Below the pieces are notes generated by a model. It did no database searches, was not told the DNA's origin, and saw nothing but the letters and a program-made list of their open reading frames with translations. A stretch of 5,209 nt of DNA from Pseudomonadota bacterium (GTDB lineage Bacteria; Pseudomonadota; Alphaproteobacteria; Rhizobiales; Devosiaceae): NCBI GenBank assembly GCA_023433985.1, contig JAEYTN010000121.1:1-5209 (forward strand), written 5' to 3'. Shown here one piece after another: positions 1 to 5,209 of the stretch. How positions within the stretch are numbered: the first letter of the stretch is position 1; each line of letters opens with the position of its first letter. A program made the position numbers and the translations under genes.

Positions 1-704
1 CCGGCATCGATGTGCCGCATCGCGTCTTCGCCCACGGCTTCCTGACGTCGGAAGGCAAGAAGATGTCGAAGTCGGTCGGCAACATCGTCGACCCGCACGA
101 GCAGCTCGACCTCTACGGCACCGATCCGGTCCGCTGGTACTGCCTGCGCGAGATCAGCTTCGGCCAGGATGGTGACTGGGGACGCGAGAAGTTCGTCAAC
201 CGCAACAACTCCGACCTCGCCAACAATTTTGGCAACCTGGCGCAGCGCTCGCTGTCGATGATCCAGAAGAACTTCCTCGGCGTGCTGCCGATGGCCGCCC
301 CGAACGAGGCCGACAAGGCCATCGTCGCCGAGGCCATTGCCGCCATCGGCCGGATGAACGACGCCATGCAGACCCAGCAGATCCACGAGGCCGCAGGCGA
401 ACTCACCAGCCTGCTCAACGCCGCGAACCTCTACTTCGCAGAGCAGGCCCCGTGGGGCCTGAAGGCGGACCTGCCGCGCATGGGCACCATTCTCGCGACG
501 ACCGCCGACGTGGTCCGCCGCGCCGCCATCGCCGCGCAGCCCTTCGTCCCCGCATCGGCGGCGAAGATGCTCGACGCACTGGCCGTGCCGGAAGATCAGC
601 GGCTCCTGAGCCATGCGCTCGCCGCAGATGCGCTGCCCGCCGGCACCGCCTTGCCGCCGCCCGAACCGGTGTTCAAGAAGTTCGAGCACACCAAGACGGC
701 CTGA
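1..704 (+). CDS. metG: Methionyl-tRNA synthetase, C-terminal part (5' end outside window)
   Basis: Methionine-tRNA ligase charges tRNA-Met with methionine in the cytoplasm, using ATP. The reading frame is open from base 3 and ends at TGA 702-704, giving the last 233 residues of the protein. The class I signature loop KMSKS is encoded at 60-74, preceded by the typical strand [13 protein letters not shown]. The segment [22 protein letters not shown] and the FGQDGDW stretch are characteristic of MetG. The rest is the helical anticodon-binding domain, with [14 protein letters not shown] and the APWGLK motif. The protein ends shortly after a proline-rich [11 protein letters not shown] tail, so there is no C-terminal EMAP-like tRNA-binding domain. 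This is the short form, usually about 510-520 residues, known from alphaproteobacteria among others. The catalytic Rossmann half lies upstream of the window. The apparent GTG at 12 is an internal codon, not a start. tatD begins 5 bases after the stop. Confidence 0.96.
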   Translation, partial: GIDVPHRVFAHGFLTSEGKKMSKSVGNIVDPHEQLDLYGTDPVRWYCLREISFGQDGDWGREKFVNRNNSDLANNFGNLAQRSLSMIQKNFLGVLPMAAPNEADKAIVAEAIAAIGRMNDAMQTQQIHEAAGELTSLLNAANLYFAEQAPWGLKADLPRMGTILATTADVVRRAAIAAQPFVPASAAKMLDALAVPEDQRLLSHALAADALPAGTALPPPEPVFKKFEHTKTA

Positions 705-706
705 GG
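703..706 (+). promoter_or_regulatory. Ribosome-binding site of tatD, overlapping the metG stop
   Basis: GAGG overlaps the metG stop codon (TGA 702-704) and lies only 3 bases before the ATG at 710. The spacing is shorter than optimal. Initiation here probably relies partly on ribosomes that have just terminated on metG. Confidence 0.4.
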
Positions 707-709
707 CCC

Positions 710-1489
710 ATGCTGATCGACAGTCACTGCCACCTCGATTTCCCCGAGCTTGCCGCCGACCGGGCCGGTGTGCTCGCCCGTGCCCGGGAGGCCGGCATCG
801 ACGGCATGGTCACCATCTCGACGCGCGTGAAGCGCTTCGATGAGATCACCGCCATCGCCGAAGCTCATCCGCAGGTCTGGTGCTCGGTGGGCACCCATCC
901 GCACCACGCCGATGAAGAGCTCGACATCTACGCCGAGGACCTGGTGCGGCTCAGCGCCCACCCGAAATGCGTCGCCATCGGCGAAGCGGGCCTCGACTAT
1001 TTCTACGACAACGCCCCCAAGGAGGCGCAGGAGACCGGCCTCCGCCGTCACATCGCGGCTGCCCGCGAGACCGGGCTGCCACTCGTCATCCACTCCCGCC
1101 AGGCCGACGCCGACATGACGGCGATCCTGCGCGAAGAGTCGGGGCAGGGGGCGTTCCCGTTCGTCCTCCACTGCTACACCGGCGGCATGGACCTCGCCCG
1201 CGCGGCCCTGGAGCTCGGCGGCTACGTCTCGTTCTCCGGCATCATCACCTTCAAGAACGCCGAGGAGATCCGCGAGGTGGCGAAGATGGTGCCGTCCGAC
1301 CGCTATCTCGTCGAAACCGACGCGCCCTACCTCGCGCCCATCCCGCATCGCGGTTCGACCAACGAGCCGAGCTACGTCGCCCACACCGCCGCCAAGGTGG
1401 CGGACGTGCGCGGCATCCCGCTCGAGCAGCTCGGCGCCGAGACTACCGAGAACTTCTTCCGCCTCTTCTCAAAAGCCACTCCGGTCTAA
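710..1489 (+). CDS. tatD: TatD-family metal-dependent deoxyribonuclease/hydrolase
   Basis: This is a cytoplasmic TIM-barrel hydrolase of the amidohydrolase superfamily. Characterised TatD/YcfH members are divalent-metal-dependent 3'-5' DNases linked to DNA repair and DNA fragmentation; some members were also reported to act on D-tyrosyl-tRNA. The 259-residue product matches the usual family length. All expected metal ligands are visible: H6 and H8 in DSHCHLDFP, E92 in IGEAGLDYFY, H128 in VIHSR, H154 in LHCYTGG, and D204 in ETDAPYLAP. The ATG at 710 is chosen because MLIDSHCHLD is the standard family N-terminus. The frame stays open upstream to about 452, but only inside metG. The gene sits 5 bases after metG and 4 bases before the MBL-fold gene; metG-tatD adjacency is common in bacteria. 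The name is reliable at family level. The natural substrate is not settled, and ycfH-type would be an equally valid label. Confidence 0.95.
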   Translation: MLIDSHCHLDFPELAADRAGVLARAREAGIDGMVTISTRVKRFDEITAIAEAHPQVWCSVGTHPHHADEELDIYAEDLVRLSAHPKCVAIGEAGLDYFYDNAPKEAQETGLRRHIAAARETGLPLVIHSRQADADMTAILREESGQGAFPFVLHCYTGGMDLARAALELGGYVSFSGIITFKNAEEIREVAKMVPSDRYLVETDAPYLAPIPHRGSTNEPSYVAHTAAKVADVRGIPLEQLGAETTENFFRLFSKATPV

Positions 1490-1493
1490 TCCA

Positions 1494-2333
1494 ATGCCCG
1501 AAGCCCAGCGGATCGTCGCCACCATCATGGGCTGCGGGTCTTCGGGCGGGGTGCCCCGCATCGGCGGCCACTGGGGCGTCTGCGATCCGAACAACCCCAA
1601 GAACCGGCGCAGCCGCTGCTCGCTGCTGGTCGAGGGCTATTCCGCCGGCTCGGACCAACCGACCCGCATCGTCGTCGATACGGGCTGCGACCTGCGCGAG
1701 CAGCTGCTCGCCAGCGAAGTCGATCGCGTCGAGGCCGTGCTCTACACGCATGAGCATGCCGACCACACCCACGGCATCGACGATCTCCGTGTGCTGGCGC
1801 TCAACAACCGCAAGCGCGTCGACGTCTATTTCAGCCAGGAAGCCGCGAGCCGGATCGTGCCGAGCTTTGCCTACTGCTTCACGGCTCCGCCAGGCTCGGG
1901 CTACCCGCCCATCCTCAACCAGCACATCATCGAGGCCAGGCGCCCGCTGACCATCGACGGTCCGGGCGGCTCGATCACCGTGCAGCCCTTCAAGCAGGAT
2001 CACGGCGAGATCTTCTCGCTCGGCTTCCGCATCCACAATTTCGCATACTCGTGCGACCTCAGCGGTATCCCCACGGAGTCGCAGGGGGCCGTCTCCGGGC
2101 TCGATTGCTGGGTGCTCGACGCGCTGCGCCCCACGCCGCATCCCAGCCACCTGAGCCTGCCGGAGACCCTGGAGCACATCGAGCGCTACCGGCCGCGCCA
2201 TGCCGTGCTCACCAATCTCCACATCGACCTCGACTACGCCCAGACCGATGCCATGACGCCCGACCATGTTCGCCCCGCCTATGACGGGTTGCAGGTCGAC
2301 GTGCTTGCCGGCGAGATCATCTCACCGCGCTGA
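1494..2333 (+). CDS. MBL-fold metallo-hydrolase, PhnP-like cyclic phosphodiesterase
   Basis: This is a 279-residue metallo-beta-lactamase-fold protein, probably a cytoplasmic two-metal phosphodiesterase. The metal motif THEHADHTHG supplies H86, H88, D90 and H91. Further ligand candidates are H170 in QDHGE, D188 in YSCDLSGIP, and H243 in LTNLHIDLDY, the counterpart of the LTHMSHDLDY-type motif of PhnP. H216 and H219 in PHPSHLS match the PhnP catalytic-histidine region. The N-terminus GCGSSGGVPRIGGHWGVC is typical of a group widespread in alphaproteobacteria next to metG and tatD. E. coli PhnP hydrolyses 5-phosphoribosyl 1,2-cyclic phosphate in phosphonate breakdown, but no C-P lyase genes are seen here and the structural-zinc cysteine cluster is reduced (C30 remains), so the substrate is unknown. 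The start at 1494 places about ten residues before the conserved GCGSSGG. No clear Shine-Dalgarno precedes it, so coupling to tatD, 4 bases upstream, is likely. Confidence 0.9.
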   Translation: MPEAQRIVATIMGCGSSGGVPRIGGHWGVCDPNNPKNRRSRCSLLVEGYSAGSDQPTRIVVDTGCDLREQLLASEVDRVEAVLYTHEHADHTHGIDDLRVLALNNRKRVDVYFSQEAASRIVPSFAYCFTAPPGSGYPPILNQHIIEARRPLTIDGPGGSITVQPFKQDHGEIFSLGFRIHNFAYSCDLSGIPTESQGAVSGLDCWVLDALRPTPHPSHLSLPETLEHIERYRPRHAVLTNLHIDLDYAQTDAMTPDHVRPAYDGLQVDVLAGEIISPR

Positions 2334-2338
2334 GGGGG
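2332..2338 (+). promoter_or_regulatory. Ribosome-binding site deciding the GTG start at 2346
   Basis: GAGGGGG overlaps the stop codon of the MBL-fold gene (TGA 2331-2333) and ends 7 bases before GTG 2346. It is a strong Shine-Dalgarno-like purine run at good spacing and supports the GTG start of the GH38-like gene. Confidence 0.6.
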
Positions 2339-2345
2339 CGCGCCC

Positions 2346-4184
2346 GTGACCCGCACCATCCACCTGGTCTTCAAGACCCATCTCGACATCGGCTTCACCG
2401 ATCACGCCGCGAAGGTCCGCGCGCAGTATCACGAGCGCTTCATCCCGCAGGCGATCGACACCGGCGAGCACTTCTACGCCGAGGACCCCGCCAACCCGAA
2501 ATTCGTGTGGACCACCGGCGCCTGGCTGATCTGGGATCACCTGAACACCCAGTCGCCCGACCGGGTGAAGCGGCTCGAGCGGGCGATCGAGCGGGGCCTC
2601 ATCACCTGGCACGCGCTGCCCTACACCACGCACTCGGAGCTGATGTCGCCTTCGGTCTTCCGCGCCGGGCTCAGCTATGCCCAGGAACTCGACCGGCGAT
2701 TCGGTCGCAAGACCACTGCGGCGAAGATGACCGACGTGCCTGGCCACACACTCGGCATCGTTCCGCTGCTGGCTGAAGCCGGCGTCCGTTTCCTCCACCT
2801 CGGCGTCAACGCCGCTTCGCCGGTGCCCGACGTGCCCGACGCCTTCCGCTGGCGCGCGGCCGATGGCAGCGAGATCGTCGTGCAGTACCAAAAGAGCTAC
2901 GGCGAGACGGCCTTCCTGCCGGGCTTCACCACCGGCCTCGGCTTCGCCCACACCAACGACAATCTCGGGCCCCAATCGGTGCCGCAGACGGTCGACGTGC
3001 TGCGCGAGCTGGGCGGCGAGTATCCCGACGCGACCATCAAGGCCTCCACGCTCGATGCCTATGGCGACGTGCTCTGGGCCCGCCGCGACGAGCTGCCGAT
3101 CGTCGAGCTCGAACTCGGCGACAGCTGGATTTACGGCGTCGCCAGCGACCCCACCAAGGTGAAGCGCTACCTCTCCTACCAGCGGCACTATGATCGGCTG
3201 GCAGAGCAGGGCAGGGGGCTCGCATTCGGCCGCGCCCTCGGCATGGTCGCCGAGCACACCTGGGGCGTCGATATCAAGCAGTACCTGCGTGACCAGACGG
3301 CGTTCGATCGCCCGGCGTTCGAAGCGCTGCGTGCGACCGACTACCGCTTCCGGTTTACCGAAGCGTCCTGGGCCGAGCAGAACGCCTACCTCGACACGGC
3401 GCTGACGGAGCTGGCCGAAGCGGACCGCCCCGGCGAAGAGCCCGCACCGGTCACCGATCTCGCCGGCTGGCAGGTCGAAACCGATCCGGTGACCGGGGAC
3501 GTCGCCGCCATCACCAGCCCGTCGGGACGGACGATCCTTGGCGAGGCCGGCAGCCTGATGGGCTTCCGCTACGAGAGCTACACGGCCTCCGACATCGATC
3601 GCTGGCTCGATACCTACCTCACCACACGCCCGTACTGGGCGCCGCTCGACCACGCCAAGCCCGGCCTCGAGAACGCGGCCACCGCCCGGTCGCAGGCCTT
3701 CGCGCCCGGCGCCGATGGCACGCTTGATCCCGAAGCGAACGCAGAACTCGGCGCACCAGTAAGGATCAGCTGGACCTTCCGCGGCCTCGACGTCAACCGC
3801 ATCGAGATCGCCGTCACCCTCCACGACAAGCCCGCCAACCGCATGCCGGAGGCGAGCTTCGTCAGCTTCACCCCCGGCGGCCGGCACGCCTGGCAGTTCC
3901 TGAAGACCGGGCTCTGGCTCCGCGCCGACAAGGTCGCGCCACGGGGCGGAGGTCAGTTGCAGGCGGTCGCCGGTGCGCGAACCGAAGGCCTGACCCTCAC
4001 GCCGCTCGACACCCCGCTGGTCGGGCCGGCCCACACCGATTTCATGGAGTTCGACCGGCAGCCGCCGGATTTTTCCGCCGGCCTTCGCTTCAACCTCCAT
4101 AGCAACAAGTGGGGCACCAATTTCCGCATGTGGTGGAGCGCCGAGCGCTTCACCGCCCGTTTCGTCCTGGAGTTACCTGAATGA
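2346..4184 (+). CDS. GH38-like putative glycoside hydrolase (DUF5054-type)
   Basis: The 612-residue product resembles zinc-dependent alpha-mannosidases of glycoside hydrolase family 38 and best fits the uncharacterised DUF5054 group. Residues 5-20 contain KTHLDIGFTD, where H12 and D14 match the paired GH38 zinc ligands. D130 in MTDVPGHTLGIVPLLAEAGV matches the nucleophile and third ligand of the GH38 D-x-x-GH motif. H304 in AEHTWGVD is a candidate fourth ligand. The group motifs PYTTHSELM (92-100) and LELGDSWIYG (255-264) are also present. Residues from about 370 to 612 form a beta-rich C-terminal part ending with NKWGTNFRMWW. No signal peptide or membrane segment is visible, so any substrate would be hydrolysed in the cytoplasm after uptake. 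The GTG start is supported by a good Shine-Dalgarno and by the closeness of the zinc motif to the N-terminus. It lies 12 bases after the MBL-fold gene and overlaps the RidA-like gene by 4 bases. Substrate and linkage cannot be read from the sequence. Confidence 0.8.
   Translation: MTRTIHLVFKTHLDIGFTDHAAKVRAQYHERFIPQAIDTGEHFYAEDPANPKFVWTTGAWLIWDHLNTQSPDRVKRLERAIERGLITWHALPYTTHSELMSPSVFRAGLSYAQELDRRFGRKTTAAKMTDVPGHTLGIVPLLAEAGVRFLHLGVNAASPVPDVPDAFRWRAADGSEIVVQYQKSYGETAFLPGFTTGLGFAHTNDNLGPQSVPQTVDVLRELGGEYPDATIKASTLDAYGDVLWARRDELPIVELELGDSWIYGVASDPTKVKRYLSYQRHYDRLAEQGRGLAFGRALGMVAEHTWGVDIKQYLRDQTAFDRPAFEALRATDYRFRFTEASWAEQNAYLDTALTELAEADRPGEEPAPVTDLAGWQVETDPVTGDVAAITSPSGRTILGEAGSLMGFRYESYTASDIDRWLDTYLTTRPYWAPLDHAKPGLENAATARSQAFAPGADGTLDPEANAELGAPVRISWTFRGLDVNRIEIAVTLHDKPANRMPEASFVSFTPGGRHAWQFLKTGLWLRADKVAPRGGGQLQAVAGARTEGLTLTPLDTPLVGPAHTDFMEFDRQPPDFSAGLRFNLHSNKWGTNFRMWWSAERFTARFVLELPE
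4169..4172 (+). promoter_or_regulatory. Ribosome-binding site of the RidA-like gene
   Basis: GGAG lies 8 bases before ATG 4181, inside the last codons of the GH38-like gene. It supports ATG 4181 as the real start. Confidence 0.5.
4181..4184 (+). other. ATGA stop/start overlap coupling the GH38-like and RidA-like genes
   Basis: The start codon ATG (4181-4183) and the upstream stop TGA (4182-4184) share bases. This arrangement is typical of translational coupling and suggests that the two proteins are made together. Confidence 0.85.
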
Positions 4185-4558
4185 TCGAAGTCATCGATAC
4201 CGGCATCGCCCCGTCCACCTCGCCGGTCAACGATGCGGTGAAGGCCGGCAATCACGTCTGGTTGGTGGTGATGGCAGAGGACCCGCAGACGGGTGACATC
4301 ACCCAGGGCGATATCGAGGCCCAGACCCGGCAAGCGCTGCAGAACCTCGATCAGGCTGTCCGTGCGGCCGGCGGCACGCTCGCCAACATCGTGCAGTGCC
4401 ACGTGTTCCTCACCGACCGCGCCGACTTCAAGGGCATGAACAAGGTCTACGCCGAGTTCTTCCACAAGCCGTACCCGGTGCGTGCCACCGTGGTGGTGAA
4501 GGAACTGATCGCCGAGGGCCTGCGCATCGAAATCACCGCCACTGCCGTGCTAGACTGA
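4181..4558 (+). CDS. RidA/YjgF/YER057c-family protein, atypical subgroup
   Basis: The 125-residue product has the size and layout of Rid-family proteins, small trimeric cytoplasmic proteins. Canonical RidA hydrolyses reactive enamine/imine intermediates from PLP enzymes, and other members act in specific catabolic pathways. Recognisable parts are AVKAGNHVWL (19-28), DPQTGDI (34-40), a central helix with QTRQALQNLDQAVRAAGG (48-65), HVFLTDRADFKGMNKVYAEFF (74-94) and PVRATVVV (99-106). R101 matches the substrate-carboxylate arginine (R105 in E. coli RidA), and E117 in RIEITATA matches the catalytic-site glutamate. Departures are APSTSPVNDAV instead of the usual AP-x-GPYSQA, which removes the conserved tyrosine, and LVVMAEDP instead of the serine-glycine segment SGQ-P-DP. 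It is therefore probably a Rid subgroup with its own substrate or no deaminase activity, and I do not call it ridA. It is coupled to the GH38-like gene and precedes the DHDPS-family gene by 21 bases. Confidence 0.88.
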   Translation: MIEVIDTGIAPSTSPVNDAVKAGNHVWLVVMAEDPQTGDITQGDIEAQTRQALQNLDQAVRAAGGTLANIVQCHVFLTDRADFKGMNKVYAEFFHKPYPVRATVVVKELIAEGLRIEITATAVLD

Positions 4559-4567
4559 ACGAGAAGA

Positions 4568-4573
4568 AGAGGG
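4568..4573 (+). promoter_or_regulatory. Ribosome-binding site of the DHDPS-family gene
   Basis: AGAGGG lies 6 bases before ATG 4580, within a purine-rich run in the 21-base spacer. It supports ATG 4580. The nearer ATG at 4575 is in another frame and meets TGA after two codons. Confidence 0.6.
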
Positions 4574-4579
4574 CATGCA

Positions 4580-5209
4580 ATGACCACCTGGAGCGGCGTA
4601 TTTCCCGCGGCCACCACCAAGATGACGGCTGATGGCCTACTCGACCTGCCGGCCATGCAGCACAGCATCGAACGCCTGATCGGCGGGGGCGTCTCGGGCG
4701 TCATCGTGCTGCCGATGCTGGGCGAGAATGCGGCGCTCACGCAAGCCGAAAAGGACCGCGTCGTCACCGCGGCAAAGGAGGTCGTAGCCGGCCGCGTGCC
4801 GCTGCTCTCCGGCCTCGCGGAGCTCTCCACGGACGACGCCGTCGCTGCCGCCAGGAACTACCGCAAGCTCGGCGCCGAAGGGCTGATGACGTTTCCGAGC
4901 CTCGCCTACCGCACCGACCGGCGCGAGACCATCGCGTGGTACAAGGCGGTCGCGACCGGCGGCCTGCCGATCATGATCTACAACAACCCCATCGCCTACA
5001 AGGTCGACGTGGACGTGCCGACGCTCGAAGGTCTCGCCGATGTGCCCGAGATCGTGGCGGTGAAGGAGGAGACCGGCGACATCCGCCGCGTCACCGACCT
5101 CTACAACGCGTTCGGCGACCGCTTCGACATCTTCTGCGGGGTCGACGACCTGATCCTCGAGAGCCTGGCGCTGGGCGTCGTCGGCTGGGTCTCGGGCATG
5201 ACCAATGCC
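4580..5209 (+). CDS. DHDPS/N-acetylneuraminate lyase-family aldolase or hydratase, N-terminal part (not DapA)
   Basis: The frame is open from ATG 4580 to the window end, giving 210 residues of a family usually about 290-300 long. These are class I TIM-barrel enzymes that form a Schiff base between a lysine and a 2-oxo acid. The N-terminus TWSGVFPAATTKM is the family's first strand. K162 in AVKEETGD is the Schiff-base lysine and Y134 in IMIYNNP is the conserved catalytic tyrosine. Two DapA hallmarks are missing: the loop normally reading GTTGE is PMLGE (45-49), so both threonines of the proton relay are M46 and L47, and no arginine follows the YNNP motif where DapA binds aspartate semialdehyde (E. 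coli R138). This argues strongly against lysine biosynthesis. Candidates are a 2-keto-3-deoxy-acid aldolase, a dehydratase, or a deaminating member such as 1-pyrroline-4-hydroxy-2-carboxylate deaminase; the sequence does not decide. CGVDDLILESLALG and GWVSGMTNA (near the cut end) belong to the later barrel. It has a good Shine-Dalgarno and likely shares the mRNA of the RidA-like gene. Confidence 0.9.
   Translation, partial: MTTWSGVFPAATTKMTADGLLDLPAMQHSIERLIGGGVSGVIVLPMLGENAALTQAEKDRVVTAAKEVVAGRVPLLSGLAELSTDDAVAAARNYRKLGAEGLMTFPSLAYRTDRRETIAWYKAVATGGLPIMIYNNPIAYKVDVDVPTLEGLADVPEIVAVKEETGDIRRVTDLYNAFGDRFDIFCGVDDLILESLALGVVGWVSGMTNA

Noticed and set aside
452..709. An 86-residue N-terminal extension of TatD starting inside metG
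   Set aside because: The extension is an arginine/proline-rich out-of-frame reading of metG. The TatD family starts at MLIDSHCHLD, matching ATG 710.
596..1384. A 262-codon - strand open frame opposite tatD, and a similar one at 1443-2267 opposite the MBL gene
   Set aside because: Both lie opposite genes with complete catalytic motifs, have G/R/A/V-rich compositions without recognisable domains, and are products of G+C-rich codon use.
4063..4085. CCGCCGG repeated on either side of ATTTTT, looking like a possible terminator or repeat element
   Set aside because: It is a short direct repeat within the coding sequence of the GH38-like gene (codons for QPPDFSAGL), followed by about 100 more coding bases and no T-run after a stem.
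2322..4100. A 592-codon open frame on the - strand opposite the GH38-like gene
   Set aside because: It mirrors a well-supported gene with recognised motifs. Its translation is low-complexity (rich in G, R, A, V and E) and resembles no family I know. Long antisense frames are expected in such G+C-rich coding DNA.
4559..4579. Possible promoter or terminator in the 21-base gap before the DHDPS-family gene
   Set aside because: The gap is too short for a promoter plus leader, has no inverted repeat, and is accounted for by the purine-rich ribosome-binding site.
4580..5209. Annotation of the last gene as dapA (4-hydroxy-tetrahydrodipicolinate synthase)
   Set aside because: The Thr-Thr pair of the GTTGE loop and the arginine after the YN-P motif are both missing, so only the broader family name is supported.

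Overview
The window is a tightly packed, G+C-rich (roughly two-thirds G+C by eye) stretch with every supported gene on the + strand. It reads metG (3' part) - tatD - MBL-fold phosphodiesterase - GH38-like/DUF5054 protein - RidA-family protein - DHDPS-family aldolase (5' part). Codon use with G/C in most third positions, a short methionyl-tRNA synthetase without a C-terminal tRNA-binding extension, and the order metG-tatD-PhnP-like MBL suggest an alphaproteobacterium. My best guess is Hyphomicrobiales, possibly Devosia-like. The class is fairly likely; the genus is only an impression.

Region 1 (1-2333) is a housekeeping block. It holds the end of metG with the KMSKS loop and anticodon-binding domain, a complete TatD metal-dependent hydrolase with all expected metal ligands, and a complete metallo-beta-lactamase-fold protein of the PhnP-like cyclic phosphodiesterase type. 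Gaps are 5 and 4 bases, so the three are probably co-transcribed and translationally coupled.

Region 2 (2346-5209) looks like an accessory catabolic module. It holds a 612-residue cytoplasmic protein that resembles the zinc-dependent alpha-mannosidase (GH38) fold and best matches what I know of the DUF5054 group. An atypical RidA/YjgF-family protein overlaps its stop codon (ATGA). After 21 bases comes a DHDPS/NAL-family aldolase or hydratase, cut by the window end. The aldolase keeps the Schiff-base lysine and the YN-P tyrosine but lacks the Thr-Thr pair and the arginine that define lysine-biosynthetic DapA, so it should not be called dapA. The RidA-like protein also departs from the canonical family at its N-terminal motifs.

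Only 12 bases separate the two regions, with no visible promoter or terminator, so the catabolic-looking genes may be read from the housekeeping operon. The most interesting content is the uncharacterised trio: a presumed intracellular glycoside-cleaving enzyme, an imine/enamine-deaminase-like protein and a Schiff-base lyase. It could be a short pathway for an amino- or keto-sugar-like compound; that is inference. I see no RNA genes, mobile elements, CRISPR arrays or gene-free stretches. The longest gap between genes is 21 bases.
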